A stretch of DNA of 35,896 nucleotides from a virus: positions 1 through 35,896 of IMG/VR virus record IMGVR_UViG_3300049222_000174; one strand, 5' to 3'. This document shows, piece after piece, positions 26,136-34,787 of this stretch (position 1 is its first letter; every line of letters starts with the position of its first letter). A program made the translations under genes and the position numbers. The notes under the pieces are model-generated. The model ran no database searches. It had not been told where the DNA came from and saw nothing but the letters and a program-made list of their open reading frames with translations.

Positions 26136-27119
26136 TCACTCCGGTCTATCAAATATACTTCTTTGGCCTGACGGTCTGACTCTTACCGTCGTAGAAGGCT
26201 GAGGAGGGTTCTCCTCTTCATCTTGTTCAGATGGTCGCATACTAGCCAACCGTTCTTGTAATATCTTATCATTTGCACTAGTTGATTGGTCTTCAATATC
26301 AACTATTTCAGCATAAGCACTCGCATCCTCTGCCCCTTTGGAAGGAGGAAGGAACTTTTGTGGAGTTGGTAATTGTGCCATTTCCTGCATCCTTTGGTCT
26401 ACCGAGTCACCCTGATTGGGGTTTACTACAGCAAAATCTTGACCTTGACTAGGTGCTTGTTGCTCTTGCATAACATTTATTCTTTCACCAAATTGAGTCA
26501 TAAACTCGCCTGCTCTAGCAGGGTCCATACCCGTTCCACTAACGAACTGTCTCATCATGTCAGCATAGTTTCTATCTTCTTCCCCTCTTTCTGAACCGAA
26601 AGTTCTGGCGTATGCTGTGCTAGCCGCATCTGCTTCTCTTTGCCTCTGCTTATCCTCGGCTTCCCTTACAGCAACTCCTCTTAGATACGCTCTTCTTTGG
26701 TCAGCGATTGGTTTATCTCTAAAGCCAGAAGCACCAAATTCTTCTTTATGTGCAGCAGCAAGCCTTGCGTTTTCTGCTCTTTCTGCTTCCTTCATGTCAG
26801 CCCTCGCCTGTCCTCTTCTACCAACGAATTTACGACCAAGAGCACTACCTAACTGAGAACCTGTGGCTCCTCCAGAAACCATAGCATTAGCCATTCCTCC
26901 AAGACTTCTGTGCGAACCAGTAAGTGCACCGGCTACTCCTACAAGACCACCAAATGCACCACCTGCTCGCTCTCTCAAAGTCTTACCACGAGGACCTCCA
27001 CCGCCGCCACCGCCGCCTAACATCATTACAGGTCCACCTCCACTAACAGGATATACTGCTCTGACAGCCTTCTTAACTAAGACTTGGTTGTTTGATTTCT
27101 TAACTAACACCTTGTTCAA
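26136..27119 (-). CDS. Gly-rich, low-complexity virion-module protein
   Basis: 327 residues starting with TTG right after the stop of the previous gene, with GGGGGTG just upstream. The N-terminus is basic (MNKVLVKKSNNQVLVKKAV), with a duplicated 'VLVKK'. Then comes a run of Gly interrupted by Pro/Arg, an Ala/Gly helical segment (GSQLGSALGRKFVGRRGQA), a charged helix (ERAENARLAAAHKEEF) and a Gln/Pro/Ser-rich acidic tail. There are no cysteines or recognised domains. The Gly/Ala segment could be amphipathic and membrane-active, as in ejected internal proteins. Encoded immediately before the large terminase; function unknown. Confidence 0.55.
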   Translation of the reverse strand: MNKVLVKKSNNQVLVKKAVRAVYPVSGGGPVMMLGGGGGGGGPRGKTLRERAGGAFGGLVGVAGALTGSHRSLGGMANAMVSGGATGSQLGSALGRKFVGRRGQARADMKEAERAENARLAAAHKEEFGASGFRDKPIADQRRAYLRGVAVREAEDKQRQREADAASTAYARTFGSERGEEDRNYADMMRQFVSGTGMDPARAGEFMTQFGERINVMQEQQAPSQGQDFAVVNPNQGDSVDQRMQEMAQLPTPQKFLPPSKGAEDASAYAEIVDIEDQSTSANDKILQERLASMRPSEQDEEENPPQPSTTVRVRPSGQRSIFDRPE

Positions 27120-29279
27120 TCAAACACCCCCAAAAGCAATCTTAACAGCCTTTACTACATCAGGTTTTACATTCCATTGGTCAGCAACCTTGTGCCAGTC
27201 GCCTGTACTTTGATACAGGCCATGAACATCTACGCTGGTAATACCTAGACTCTTAGCAACTCTTTGGACATCCCAGAATGAATTAATTGATACCTTGTCA
27301 GAGGGGAGTAGTTTTCTTACAGAATCGTCTTGCATAGCATCAAGAGCCTGTACTCGTTCCATCTTTCTCAAAATATCATCGAGCCCTGTGAGAACATCAT
27401 TAGAAGTGGTAATCAGTTCACCTGTAAATGGGTCAAACATAGTTTGTCGACTCACTCTACCCTCTCCCACTGGTTGAGTCATGCCGGGGTATTGTTGAAT
27501 AAATCTACTCTCAATTGGACTAGCAGGTCTTTGTCTTAGTCCGGGCGCAACTGCTACAGGGGGAGCAGGTGGCGGAAGCGGGGCAGGTGCCTCCGGTTGC
27601 CTAGCAACAGAAGCCAAAGGAGGCGCTGTTGGCTGAGGCTGAACAGGAGGTGTCAAAGCAGGCCCTTCTTCTCTTGATTGATTAGTAGGGGCCATTTCTG
27701 TAGGCATCAGTACTCTGCGCTCAAAGTGTTCTGGAATACCAGCCTCGTGAGGCATATCTTCACCAAAGTGAGCAGGTAAACCTGTAGTAGCAGTTCGTGT
27801 AAGGTCTGTCTGTATATCTTGTAATTCAAACGGGTCATGTCCTGTGTAATCTAACATCTGTTGTAACACAGATTCAAGTTTTTCTCTGAGTCCTTCTTTT
27901 GGTTTCGATTTATCAGAAGTGGTAACTTTTGCATTTCTGAATTGTTTAACTGCCTCTAGCATAGCCTGCTCTTTATCCATACCTTGATTCATAAGTTGAT
28001 GAGCAATATGCGACAAATGTCCAACAATTACTTTACCAGCATGATTAGACCTTTTGTGAAACTTATTTTCAATTTCAAATTGACCGATTCCTTGCTGGTT
28101 TATGTGGTGGTTTAACTCATCATCATTGTAGTCTGTATGAGACCCTGCTATGTTAGCAGTATTATGAATTATATTTTTGAAATAACCACCAGCCTGCTTT
28201 GAATCTAACTTAGTAACTTCTTGAAACAAGCCAGACATGATAGCACTATTACGCATATCATACAAATCCTCATCAGAATAAGGACTTACATCTACGCCTT
28301 TGCTTTCAAGCGCTTGTTTAAACTCAGCAATCTTAGCAGCCTTGGCTTCTGGGCCTGATTTTTTACCCCTACCCCCTCTTGGTCCACTAGTTTCGTAAGC
28401 GGCATCTGGAAGAATATTATAAAGTGAGTGTAAGAAAACTTCTGGATGGCTTTGTTGACTAGCCAACGCTTCTCTTGCAGCCTCATCTCTAAGTCCAATT
28501 GGTATATTACCTGTTCTCAAAGCGTGTGTCAATTCATTTTTATCCCAAGCACCTACATTTTTAGAGAGTATACGAGGCTTTAGTCTGTTATACTTTACAT
28601 AATTTAAACTATTAATATTTTCAGGAGTATCTAGCCCTATTCCGTTTAGCACTTCTCCTAGTTCCCTGTTCATGTGAAACATACCCCCGTCTAACCATTT
28701 ACCCTTCATTGAAAGCGGATGGTCGATGTTAGCCCTATTGAAAGAATAAGTCATCAAAGGAGTCGGGCCGCCCTCGAACAAAGGGTCAGCCCCTCTAACA
28801 CTTCTCATGTGAGCAGGGTCAGTATGGTCATACAAGTCACCAGCGAATACTTTTCTCCACAATGGGCTGTCTACATCAGGTAATTTGTGCTGACTGTCAT
28901 CTGGATGAGCGTTGTTGTATCTGACAATGGCCGCTTGAACTATACGCTTTGCACTATCCATGTCTACTCCTTTGTCACCATATCTCGATACCAAGTCATT
29001 CAACACATAATCAATCGGATGCTGACCACCATCTAACTTCTCACCAGTTTCAGGGTGATGGTCCCAAGGAGTATGGTCAGGTGACAAGTCTTTGGTTAGG
29101 CTTTCTTCTGGTGGGTAGCCGGGATGCGGTAGACCACCGGGTGGCGCACCGGGCCCAGTGTAATGCAAGTAAGCAGCCTTGTTGATAATCGGATTAAGCA
29201 CTGATGAAAAATCAGCCCAAGTAAAAACCTGTATTTGTTTTATCAGATAAGATTTAGCGGGCTGGTGAACTCTAAACAT
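27120..29279 (-). CDS. Large His-rich virion-module protein, unknown
   Basis: 719 residues; the ATG overlaps the TGA of the upstream gene (TGATG). The N-terminal 45 residues are partly hydrophobic (SYLIKQIQVFTWADFSSVL). Residues 60-480 are His/Asn/Asp-rich and helical, similar in texture to the giant protein at 14793-20384 (for example 'DHTPWDHHPETG', 'HIAHQLMNQGMDKEQAM'). A Pro/Ala-rich linker follows, and the last 70 residues look helical and HTH-like: 'INSFWDVQRVAKSLGIT', 'WHKVADQWNVKPDVVKAV'. The FWDVQRVAKSLG segment weakly resembles the SMxWxxxHxLA motif elsewhere. Likely an internal or scaffold-associated head protein; no family recognised. Confidence 0.55.
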   Translation of the reverse strand: MFRVHQPAKSYLIKQIQVFTWADFSSVLNPIINKAAYLHYTGPGAPPGGLPHPGYPPEESLTKDLSPDHTPWDHHPETGEKLDGGQHPIDYVLNDLVSRYGDKGVDMDSAKRIVQAAIVRYNNAHPDDSQHKLPDVDSPLWRKVFAGDLYDHTDPAHMRSVRGADPLFEGGPTPLMTYSFNRANIDHPLSMKGKWLDGGMFHMNRELGEVLNGIGLDTPENINSLNYVKYNRLKPRILSKNVGAWDKNELTHALRTGNIPIGLRDEAAREALASQQSHPEVFLHSLYNILPDAAYETSGPRGGRGKKSGPEAKAAKIAEFKQALESKGVDVSPYSDEDLYDMRNSAIMSGLFQEVTKLDSKQAGGYFKNIIHNTANIAGSHTDYNDDELNHHINQQGIGQFEIENKFHKRSNHAGKVIVGHLSHIAHQLMNQGMDKEQAMLEAVKQFRNAKVTTSDKSKPKEGLREKLESVLQQMLDYTGHDPFELQDIQTDLTRTATTGLPAHFGEDMPHEAGIPEHFERRVLMPTEMAPTNQSREEGPALTPPVQPQPTAPPLASVARQPEAPAPLPPPAPPVAVAPGLRQRPASPIESRFIQQYPGMTQPVGEGRVSRQTMFDPFTGELITTSNDVLTGLDDILRKMERVQALDAMQDDSVRKLLPSDKVSINSFWDVQRVAKSLGITSVDVHGLYQSTGDWHKVADQWNVKPDVVKAVKIAFGGV

Positions 29280-31096
29280 CAGCCCACTCTCCCACTACCT
29301 CTGGCTGCAAACATAGTGGAAGGCGCTCCCCAGTTCTTAGGGTCGTTCTCCATATCTTCGGTAGCCCCTTCTGGTCGAGTTGTGCTATCTTGTCCTTCTC
29401 TATGTCCTACTTCTCTGTTCTTACCGTGACCGCCTTGACTGGCAGCCTTGAGTCTACGCTCTTGTCTTTCAGCAGCATCTTTGAGTTGACGAAGCAACCT
29501 TCTAATCTGAGCGAACTGCATGTAATCTTTTTTCTTCTTAATTTCTTCAAGTTCTGATTTGATGAGTTGTAGTTCTGATTTAGCCAAAGCCTGCCCTTTA
29601 AGTCGAGGCGCTCTAGGTTCTCTGATTGGTAGTCCTGCACTTGCAGCCATACTTGGTGACTTTGGATTGTAAGCGCTCTCTGCACCCATAGCGTGTCCAG
29701 CAGGCATGACAGGAACATTACCCATCAACTTACGGCGCTGCATTGTACCCATCTGTTGGTCGTAACCTCTTGGGAAAAGCCTGAGTGGTTGCTTGGTTTC
29801 AATACCTAAGTGACTTCTGTGTACTGCCAAAGGTGATTTATCAAGCCCACGCTTTTTTGCAGGTTTCAAAAATCGAGAATGTAATTTACTTCGACGACTA
29901 GTGGCAGTGCTTATATCCGCACCACCGGGTTGAATTTCATACTGAGGTTGCTTCCAAGATTGGTCTTTAGAACCACCCATATCATCCAACCTGCTCTTCA
30001 TCAAAGTAGACCAAGCATCTTCTATTGGCGAGGCTTTTCCAAACGAACTATATTGGGGTAAACTTGGAAGTCCCATCATTTGAAGCATAGCAATTCTGTT
30101 TCTTTCAGCATTAGCAACATCTAATTGTTCGGGCGATAATGTGTCTTCTCCAAAACCAAACATCGCTCCCGGTTCAGCCGCCCTTTGCGCTAAATGTTCT
30201 CGGACACTTTGATTCAGGCCGCCCGGCTCTCTAGTGGGGTCAAGAACTTCGTTGGTCAATTCTTCCATTGTAACGCCCGGTGTTTCTATACCTGCCATAA
30301 TTTGAGCCATCAACGCTTTTTTATTAGGATGGTCATCAGGCATATTTTCTTTGATGTTTCCAAATAGTCCAAGAAGCGGTGCAAGTGAAGGGTCTTCTGC
30401 ATGAGCAAGTGCTTCGTGAGCGTCAATAGTCGCTATCCTTCGTGCGAGTTCATCAACATCTTCTGTTTTAAAATAAGCATCTTTGGGTGCCGCACGACCC
30501 GGATTGCGGGATGCTAGATTAATAGTAGGGTCGGCCTGTGGTTCAAATGCTCCAAAAGTTAATCCTATCGCTTTGTCGTAATCAGGTTGTTCGGGGTAGC
30601 CCAAAGTTAGTCTTGATTGCTGTCCTGTAAAATCTGGTGAGCGAGTTCGTTGGAGGTCAAATGGATTGTATTCTTCTTGCTTCATTAAACTAGACCAAGC
30701 ATGTGCCATCGGCTCACCTGTAGCAAGCATACCACCCGGTGCTGGCATAGTACCAGTCGCTGCACCAAGGCTAAGATTACCCATGTCGGGCATCCCTGTC
30801 ATAGCACCAAACTGTTGACCTTCATTGAATTGGTCGTCCATCATCGGTTCTTCTTCTTCCTCTTCCGGCATCATCGGAGGCATTTCTGGTTCAGGCTTTG
30901 GGATTGATATCTTGAGATGAGGTAAGTCATCGGTCTTTTCTTCTGCTTCTTTTTGAGATTGTTTCTGGTCTCGAAGTTTATCCATTTCCTTCGGGTCACC
31001 AACACCATACTTGTAATCATCATCATCTTTGGTGTAACCAAGATTAGATTCGCTTCGAGGACTGTACATCCTAGTGTCTGAACCTGTCATTGGCAT
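29279..31096 (-). CDS. Large Met/Pro/Glu-rich virion-module protein, unknown
   Basis: About 605 residues. I chose ATG 31096 because GAGGTGA (31102-31108) lies five bases upstream; the GTG at 31105 is inside that ribosome site. The first 100 residues are acidic and disordered-looking with a Glu run. AWSSLMK (W134) and AWSTLMK (W362) are two copies of one short motif, each preceded by a polar linker. The C-terminal third is basic with a helix ('LQLIKSELEEIKKKKDYMQF', 'RRLLRQLKDAAERQERRL') and a Gly-rich end. Encoded between a possible small terminase and another large protein. Unknown role, possibly internal head or ejection protein. Confidence 0.55.
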   Translation of the reverse strand: MPMTGSDTRMYSPRSESNLGYTKDDDDYKYGVGDPKEMDKLRDQKQSQKEAEEKTDDLPHLKISIPKPEPEMPPMMPEEEEEEPMMDDQFNEGQQFGAMTGMPDMGNLSLGAATGTMPAPGGMLATGEPMAHAWSSLMKQEEYNPFDLQRTRSPDFTGQQSRLTLGYPEQPDYDKAIGLTFGAFEPQADPTINLASRNPGRAAPKDAYFKTEDVDELARRIATIDAHEALAHAEDPSLAPLLGLFGNIKENMPDDHPNKKALMAQIMAGIETPGVTMEELTNEVLDPTREPGGLNQSVREHLAQRAAEPGAMFGFGEDTLSPEQLDVANAERNRIAMLQMMGLPSLPQYSSFGKASPIEDAWSTLMKSRLDDMGGSKDQSWKQPQYEIQPGGADISTATSRRSKLHSRFLKPAKKRGLDKSPLAVHRSHLGIETKQPLRLFPRGYDQQMGTMQRRKLMGNVPVMPAGHAMGAESAYNPKSPSMAASAGLPIREPRAPRLKGQALAKSELQLIKSELEEIKKKKDYMQFAQIRRLLRQLKDAAERQERRLKAASQGGHGKNREVGHREGQDSTTRPEGATEDMENDPKNWGAPSTMFAARGSGRVG

Positions 31097-31101
31097 ACTT
31101 T

Positions 31102-31108
31102 TCACCTC
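31102..31108 (-). promoter_or_regulatory. Ribosome-binding site deciding the start of the 605-residue protein
   Basis: GAGGTGA on the minus strand, five bases before ATG 31096. The GTG at 31105 lies inside it and is therefore not the likely start. Confidence 0.65.
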
Positions 31109-31853
31109 ACAATAAATCCATTATGTCTTGTTCTAAATCATCAGAGTTAAGAAGATTCTTTTTGATTCTCTTCCAAGTATCAGGACTCTCCTTACTTAAC
31201 TCCACCTTGAGCACATTGATAGTGTTGTTGGCGATGTTCTGTGTAGGCTCTGCCCATTTTTCTTGGTAAGTCGTCAAATCTTTCAAAGTCTCTCTTACTT
31301 CTTTGTGTAACTTTACCATATCAGATATAACTCCATCATCGTGAACACTGCTCTCTGCCATAAACTGTGCCAGTTTACCGTTTAGCCCTTGTACATTGTT
31401 ACGAAGTATGTCAACTTCTTGACCAACATTGATGGCTACTACAGCAGTAGCACCTCTTTTTACTAAAGGTTGGAAATGATGCTTCATATGTCTGTAGACC
31501 AATTGTTCACTGCAATCTAATTCAGTAGCAATATCTTCTGTAGTCCTGTCACCCTCAAAGTAAGCGACTTCTAACTCGCCTCTATCATCACTAGTGCAAA
31601 CTACACAAGAATGATTTGCCCCTTCATGATAACTACCAGCGTGATTCTTCATATGTCGCTCAGCAGTATTGGCTCTCCAGCCCATATCTTTGTCTAAGAT
31701 TCGTGGCTCTGCAATCCCGTCAACTATGTTTTGTTCAAGCATATCACGGTCTTCGTGCTGACAGAAAGGACAGGACCGTTTAGTCTGACGCTCACCCGCC
31801 ATATATGGCCCATAGCATTTACACGGATAACCCTTTTGAACAAGAAGCCCCAA
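31107..31853 (-). CDS. Zinc-binding HTH protein, candidate small terminase or regulator
   Basis: 248 residues from a TTG at 31853; an ATG at 31802 is an alternative, and neither has a clear ribosome site. The long form keeps C11-K-C13, which with C28-P-F-C31 could make one zinc site. Two similar helix-turn-helix-like units follow: 'DKDMGWRANTAERHMKNH' and 'TEDIATELDCSEQLVYRHMKHH', each ending in a HMK(N/H)H recognition-like helix, with a CVVC pair between. The C-terminal 120 residues are helical and probably oligomeric. DNA recognition plus oligomerisation upstream of packaging genes fits a small terminase; a late-gene activator is the main alternative. Confidence 0.55.
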   Translation of the reverse strand: MGLLVQKGYPCKCYGPYMAGERQTKRSCPFCQHEDRDMLEQNIVDGIAEPRILDKDMGWRANTAERHMKNHAGSYHEGANHSCVVCTSDDRGELEVAYFEGDRTTEDIATELDCSEQLVYRHMKHHFQPLVKRGATAVVAINVGQEVDILRNNVQGLNGKLAQFMAESSVHDDGVISDMVKLHKEVRETLKDLTTYQEKWAEPTQNIANNTINVLKVELSKESPDTWKRIKKNLLNSDDLEQDIMDLL

Positions 31854-31862
31854 GCAAGGTGC

Positions 31863-32198
31863 ATGAAACTGCCTAGAATACGACCCAAAATTATGGGCGT
31901 ACCCGTTTCTATAGAAACTGCTAGAAGTTTAGCAAAGGCTGGTAGAGACATAGCAATGAGAAGGTATGTTCCAGATGATGTAAAAAGAAGCAGAATGGAA
32001 CACTGTATGATATGTCCAAGTTGGGAACACAGTAGTAACAGGTGCTTAGAGTGCGGTTGTCAAATGAGAGTAAAAACTAGCCTTACATCAAGCGAATGTC
32101 CACTTGGTAAATGGGGTAGACTAGTGATACTAGATGCTGGAGATTCTGCTGTAGATGCCACCGAGCATAAAGAAAGCGCCGAACAAACCAGCCACTAA
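31863..32198 (+). CDS. Cys-rich small phage-type protein, only plus-strand gene
   Basis: About 111 residues from ATG 31863 (ATG 31893 is an alternative). The middle contains 'MEHCMICPSW', 'NRCLECGCQMRVKT' and 'ECPLGKW', a C-x2-C...C-x2-C-G-C...C pattern ending in C-P-x-G-K-W. I recognise this as a small uncharacterised protein type common in tailed marine phages. The N-terminal helix is basic (IETARSLAKAGRDIAMRR). It likely binds zinc. It lies between the two minus-strand operons: its start is ten bases from the divergent start of the 248-residue gene, and its end overlaps the two-TM gene by 69 bases. Function unknown. Confidence 0.65.
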   Translation: MKLPRIRPKIMGVPVSIETARSLAKAGRDIAMRRYVPDDVKRSRMEHCMICPSWEHSSNRCLECGCQMRVKTSLTSSECPLGKWGRLVILDAGDSAVDATEHKESAEQTSH

Positions 32199-32372
32199 GT
32201 AAGCCATAGTGTCACTACTTAGATTATCAGCACCAGTGACTAATATAAGTCCAAGAGTAACTATAATTGCTAGTAACTGAACCATAACCATGTCGATTAT
32301 GACGCTCTTGACTGGTGAAAAAATACTCATAGCCGAACTTGAAAAATTGTAAAGTGGATTATTGTCTATCAT
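32130..32372 (-). CDS. Small protein with two membrane segments (GTPase unit)
   Basis: 80 residues; the ATG overlaps the TAA of the upstream gene (TAATG). Two hydrophobic segments, about residues 28-46 (MVMVQLLAIIVTLGLILV) and 57-74 (AYLVAGLFGAFFMLGGI), form a hairpin with a short acidic turn (GADNLSSD). The N-terminal 27 residues are polar with some hydrophobics. It is the last gene of the six-gene unit that includes the small GTPase. Holin-like topology is possible, but the context points at least as much to a membrane anchor for the GTPase unit. Confidence 0.65.
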   Translation of the reverse strand: MIDNNPLYNFSSSAMSIFSPVKSVIIDMVMVQLLAIIVTLGLILVTGADNLSSDTMAYLVAGLFGAFFMLGGIYSRISSI

Positions 32373-33016
32373 TATCTCATCCCCATCATTCTACCCATGA
32401 AACTACCCGCAGCAGTACCTGCTCTGTTCATGAATCCCTCGTCTTGTAAAGCAGCGTTCAAAGCACCTCCCATCATAGACTGCTGTGCCATTGCTGCAAT
32501 CTGCTGTTGTTGCATCTCAGCATTCTGTATATTTTGTTGGCTTGTCATTTTGAGGGCATTGAATTGGTTAGACACATTCTCTCCACTCATAGTCTGTAGA
32601 TTCTGAGGTAGACTTGTCACATCCATCTGCATAGTGCCGCCATCTTCATCAATAGTAAACTTAGCAGACTTGAGTATTTCTAATACCGAAAAACTAACTA
32701 GGTCATTAAGTAACTGTAAAAGAGTTTGCATCTGTGCACCTACAATAAATCGGTCAGCGGGAGCAAGGCTCTTCATCAAAGCCAGTAGTATATCAGTTTC
32801 ACTAGGTGGCATCATGGGTTGACCCATCATACCTTGTTGCATACCAGCGCCACCCATCATACCTGACATAAAGGGATTTTGGGCAGCCTGTTGCATCATT
32901 CCGCCTTGTGGAGCAAACGGGTTTTGAGTCTGACCCTGTACAGGCATTTGTCCCGGCTGACCTACGCCTAAGTTTAGTGTTCCGCTGCTTTGCTGATTAT
33001 TTCCGAATAGTCCCAT
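32372..33016 (-). CDS. Met/Gln/Gly-rich protein of the GTPase unit
   Basis: 214 residues with AGGTGAT before the ATG. The first 70 residues are low-complexity and rich in Gly, Met, Gln and Pro (GGMMQQAAQNPFMSG). A structured middle follows: 'TDILLALMKSLAPADRF', 'LLQLLNDLVSFSVLEIL' and the beta-like 'KFTIDEDGGTMQMDV'. The end is a Gln/Met helix and a Gly/Met-rich tail. The folded middle between sticky tails suggests an oligomerising scaffold. It ends at the start of the two-TM gene, and upstream lies the Cys/His protein whose ends are similarly Gln-rich. No family recognised. Confidence 0.55.
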   Translation of the reverse strand: MGLFGNNQQSSGTLNLGVGQPGQMPVQGQTQNPFAPQGGMMQQAAQNPFMSGMMGGAGMQQGMMGQPMMPPSETDILLALMKSLAPADRFIVGAQMQTLLQLLNDLVSFSVLEILKSAKFTIDEDGGTMQMDVTSLPQNLQTMSGENVSNQFNALKMTSQQNIQNAEMQQQQIAAMAQQSMMGGALNAALQDEGFMNRAGTAAGSFMGRMMGMR

Positions 33017-33024
33017 TATATCAC

Positions 33025-34050
33025 CTATTGTTGAGGGAGGCTCATCTGTTCTGATTGTTCCAAGGTGTTTTGATTGATAACACCATTGGTCGTGTTATTT
33101 ACTGCCATGCCAAGTGTGCCTCCAGCACTTGGTGCAACATTTTGAGTAATTCCTAAATTAGCAATCGCATCACTGAGTTGGGGGTTGGTTGCTAATATCT
33201 CTTTTTGGAACAGTCTCAAATCGAAATATATAGCAGTAATGTCGTTGATTCCAGTTTCTGGATTTTTATAATGTATCAGGCTGATACCGGACTGTGTCTT
33301 AGAATCTTTTTCTAATTCCATAAAGAAAGGCTCATACTTTTTTAGGAACTCTGGAGTGTTGTCTTTCTTTTTGACTATAGAAATTGGTACTGCTACTGTA
33401 GACACTCCCTTTTTCATCATTTCTTTAAGTCCAGTTCTAGTTTTGTTATGGTCCTTATCTGCCTCTAATTCCCACTTACACAGTAGATGATACAAGTGAA
33501 GATGCTCAGGGCAGTATGTACCCTTCATTTTTCTACCATTGGTGACTTGCTCTCTAGCAACAAATGGTTCTGGGGTCTGCGTTACTGGGTTTCTCCAATA
33601 TAAATCCCACAAACTTTGACCGCTTTCTTCATCGGTAATCTTAGCATACAAATTGTCGTATTTGATGAGTTCTTCGCAATTACATCCATCAACTACGCAC
33701 AAGTTACTTTGTCTATTGTATCGGTATTTACGACCCCATATCCATCTGACAGGGTTATACCAAGCCCGCTTTGTTGGTGTTAATAACTTCCTAGCCTGCT
33801 TGATGTCTTGCTTTCTTGCTTTTCTTGGGTCAGGGTTCCTGCTTGGATAAAAGTTAACTTTCGGTACTTCGATATTCTGCTTAACTGCGACTTCTTTCAT
33901 ACCTTGTTGAGCAGCCTGCATCTCAAGTAACTGCTCATGACTAGCATTACCTTGTTGCCCTAAAGCAGCCAAATGAGCCTGACTCATATTCGCTAAGTTC
34001 GCATCGCCTTGTGGCACTCTTCCATATCCTCCAAATCCCCAATTGTTCAT
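33025..34050 (-). CDS. Cys/His protein of the GTPase unit, unknown
   Basis: 341 residues; AGGTGGT upstream of the ATG. The N-terminal 60 residues are Gln/Ala/Gly-rich, then a basic aromatic stretch (KRAWYNPVRWIWGRKYRYNR) could lie on a membrane surface. C118, C123 and C125, with C180 and H183 in 'YCPEHLHLYH', can make a zinc site. Residues about 200-290 form an alpha/beta domain ('SISLIHYKNPETGINDITAI' type text, 'YFDLRLFQKEIL'). The C-terminus is Asn/Gln-rich. It immediately follows the GTPase gene, so a partner or effector is plausible. No known family recognised. Confidence 0.55.
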   Translation of the reverse strand: MNNWGFGGYGRVPQGDANLANMSQAHLAALGQQGNASHEQLLEMQAAQQGMKEVAVKQNIEVPKVNFYPSRNPDPRKARKQDIKQARKLLTPTKRAWYNPVRWIWGRKYRYNRQSNLCVVDGCNCEELIKYDNLYAKITDEESGQSLWDLYWRNPVTQTPEPFVAREQVTNGRKMKGTYCPEHLHLYHLLCKWELEADKDHNKTRTGLKEMMKKGVSTVAVPISIVKKKDNTPEFLKKYEPFFMELEKDSKTQSGISLIHYKNPETGINDITAIYFDLRLFQKEILATNPQLSDAIANLGITQNVAPSAGGTLGMAVNNTTNGVINQNTLEQSEQMSLPQQ

Positions 34051-34058
34051 CTTACCAC

Positions 34059-34778
34059 CTAACTAAGTAAATCTAACATCGTATTTTCTACATTCCAACC
34101 TATTTTTGTTGCCATCATACCACGCTTTGTAGGTACTCCGGCCTTTTGAAGTCTAACTAAATCCTCTCTAAAGGGGTCGAATATCCTATGTTCACCCAAT
34201 CTTTGCTGCTGCCAAAGGACATTTGCTTGGTCATCCCACCATTGGTCAGCCTTATTTGCGACCAACATTATCAATTTAGGTGCGTATTTTTTACCTTTGA
34301 ACCAAGCCTTAAATTTACGATAGCGATATTGTCTGTGCAATATTGCATCTACAAGATATTTGAATCCACCAACAGCCTGCACAGCCTCGTCACCACCCTT
34401 GCTACTGCGATGGTCAAATAAAAATACCACTGCTTCCACCTGTCGATTAACCATATCATCTACCCACAAGTTCCAAAAACGCTCTTCACCGCCAATATCA
34501 GAAGAATAAACTACTCTTGTATCACCTTTGTAGGTGACACGCTTCCTACTTGGTCTAGGTAATAAGAAGCGATTGATACCGGGTACTTTGAAATGCTTAG
34601 TTCTGTCTGCTAAAGGTATCTCTTCCATCTCTCCCGGCGTAGTCATATACCTATCCAGTGTAGTTTTACCTACCGTAGTAGGTCCATACACGCCGACCTT
34701 CCTTGGTTTCCAGTAATGCCACAACTCTTTAGCAAATACTACACCACCAACAAGAGCAGAACCACCTAGTGCCGACAT
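34059..34778 (-). CDS. Arf/Ras-like small GTPase
   Basis: 239 residues; GAGGT seven bases before ATG. All nucleotide-binding motifs of a small GTPase are present: G1 GPTTVGKT (32-39), G3 DIGGE (94-98, the D-x-G-G form seen in Arf and SR-beta types), G4 NKAD (175-178) and G5-like ATK (223-225) followed by 'GWNVENTMLDLL'. The usual catalytic Gln is Glu98, so intrinsic hydrolysis may be slow or partner-dependent. The first 20 residues are Gly/Ala/Val-rich and hydrophobic, a possible membrane anchor. G2 is not obvious in a long 43-80 region that would be the switch. Neighbours are membrane proteins, so it probably acts at a membrane. Confidence 0.8.
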   Translation of the reverse strand: MSALGGSALVGGVVFAKELWHYWKPRKVGVYGPTTVGKTTLDRYMTTPGEMEEIPLADRTKHFKVPGINRFLLPRPSRKRVTYKGDTRVVYSSDIGGEERFWNLWVDDMVNRQVEAVVFLFDHRSSKGGDEAVQAVGGFKYLVDAILHRQYRYRKFKAWFKGKKYAPKLIMLVANKADQWWDDQANVLWQQQRLGEHRIFDPFREDLVRLQKAGVPTKRGMMATKIGWNVENTMLDLLS

Positions 34779-34787
34779 AATAATACC

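Noticed and set aside
31724-31951. Minus-strand frame of 75 residues overlapping the Cys-rich gene
   Set aside because: It conflicts with the Zn/HTH gene and with the Cys-rich plus-strand gene, both of which have motif support.
32195-32222. CTAAGTA...TACTTAG inverted repeat at the end of the plus-strand gene as a terminator
   Set aside because: Only seven base pairs, AT-rich, no T run, and entirely inside the opposite two-TM gene.
32130-32372. Holin
   Set aside because: Two membrane segments fit, but no endolysin is nearby and the gene belongs to the GTPase unit, so only membrane protein is claimed.
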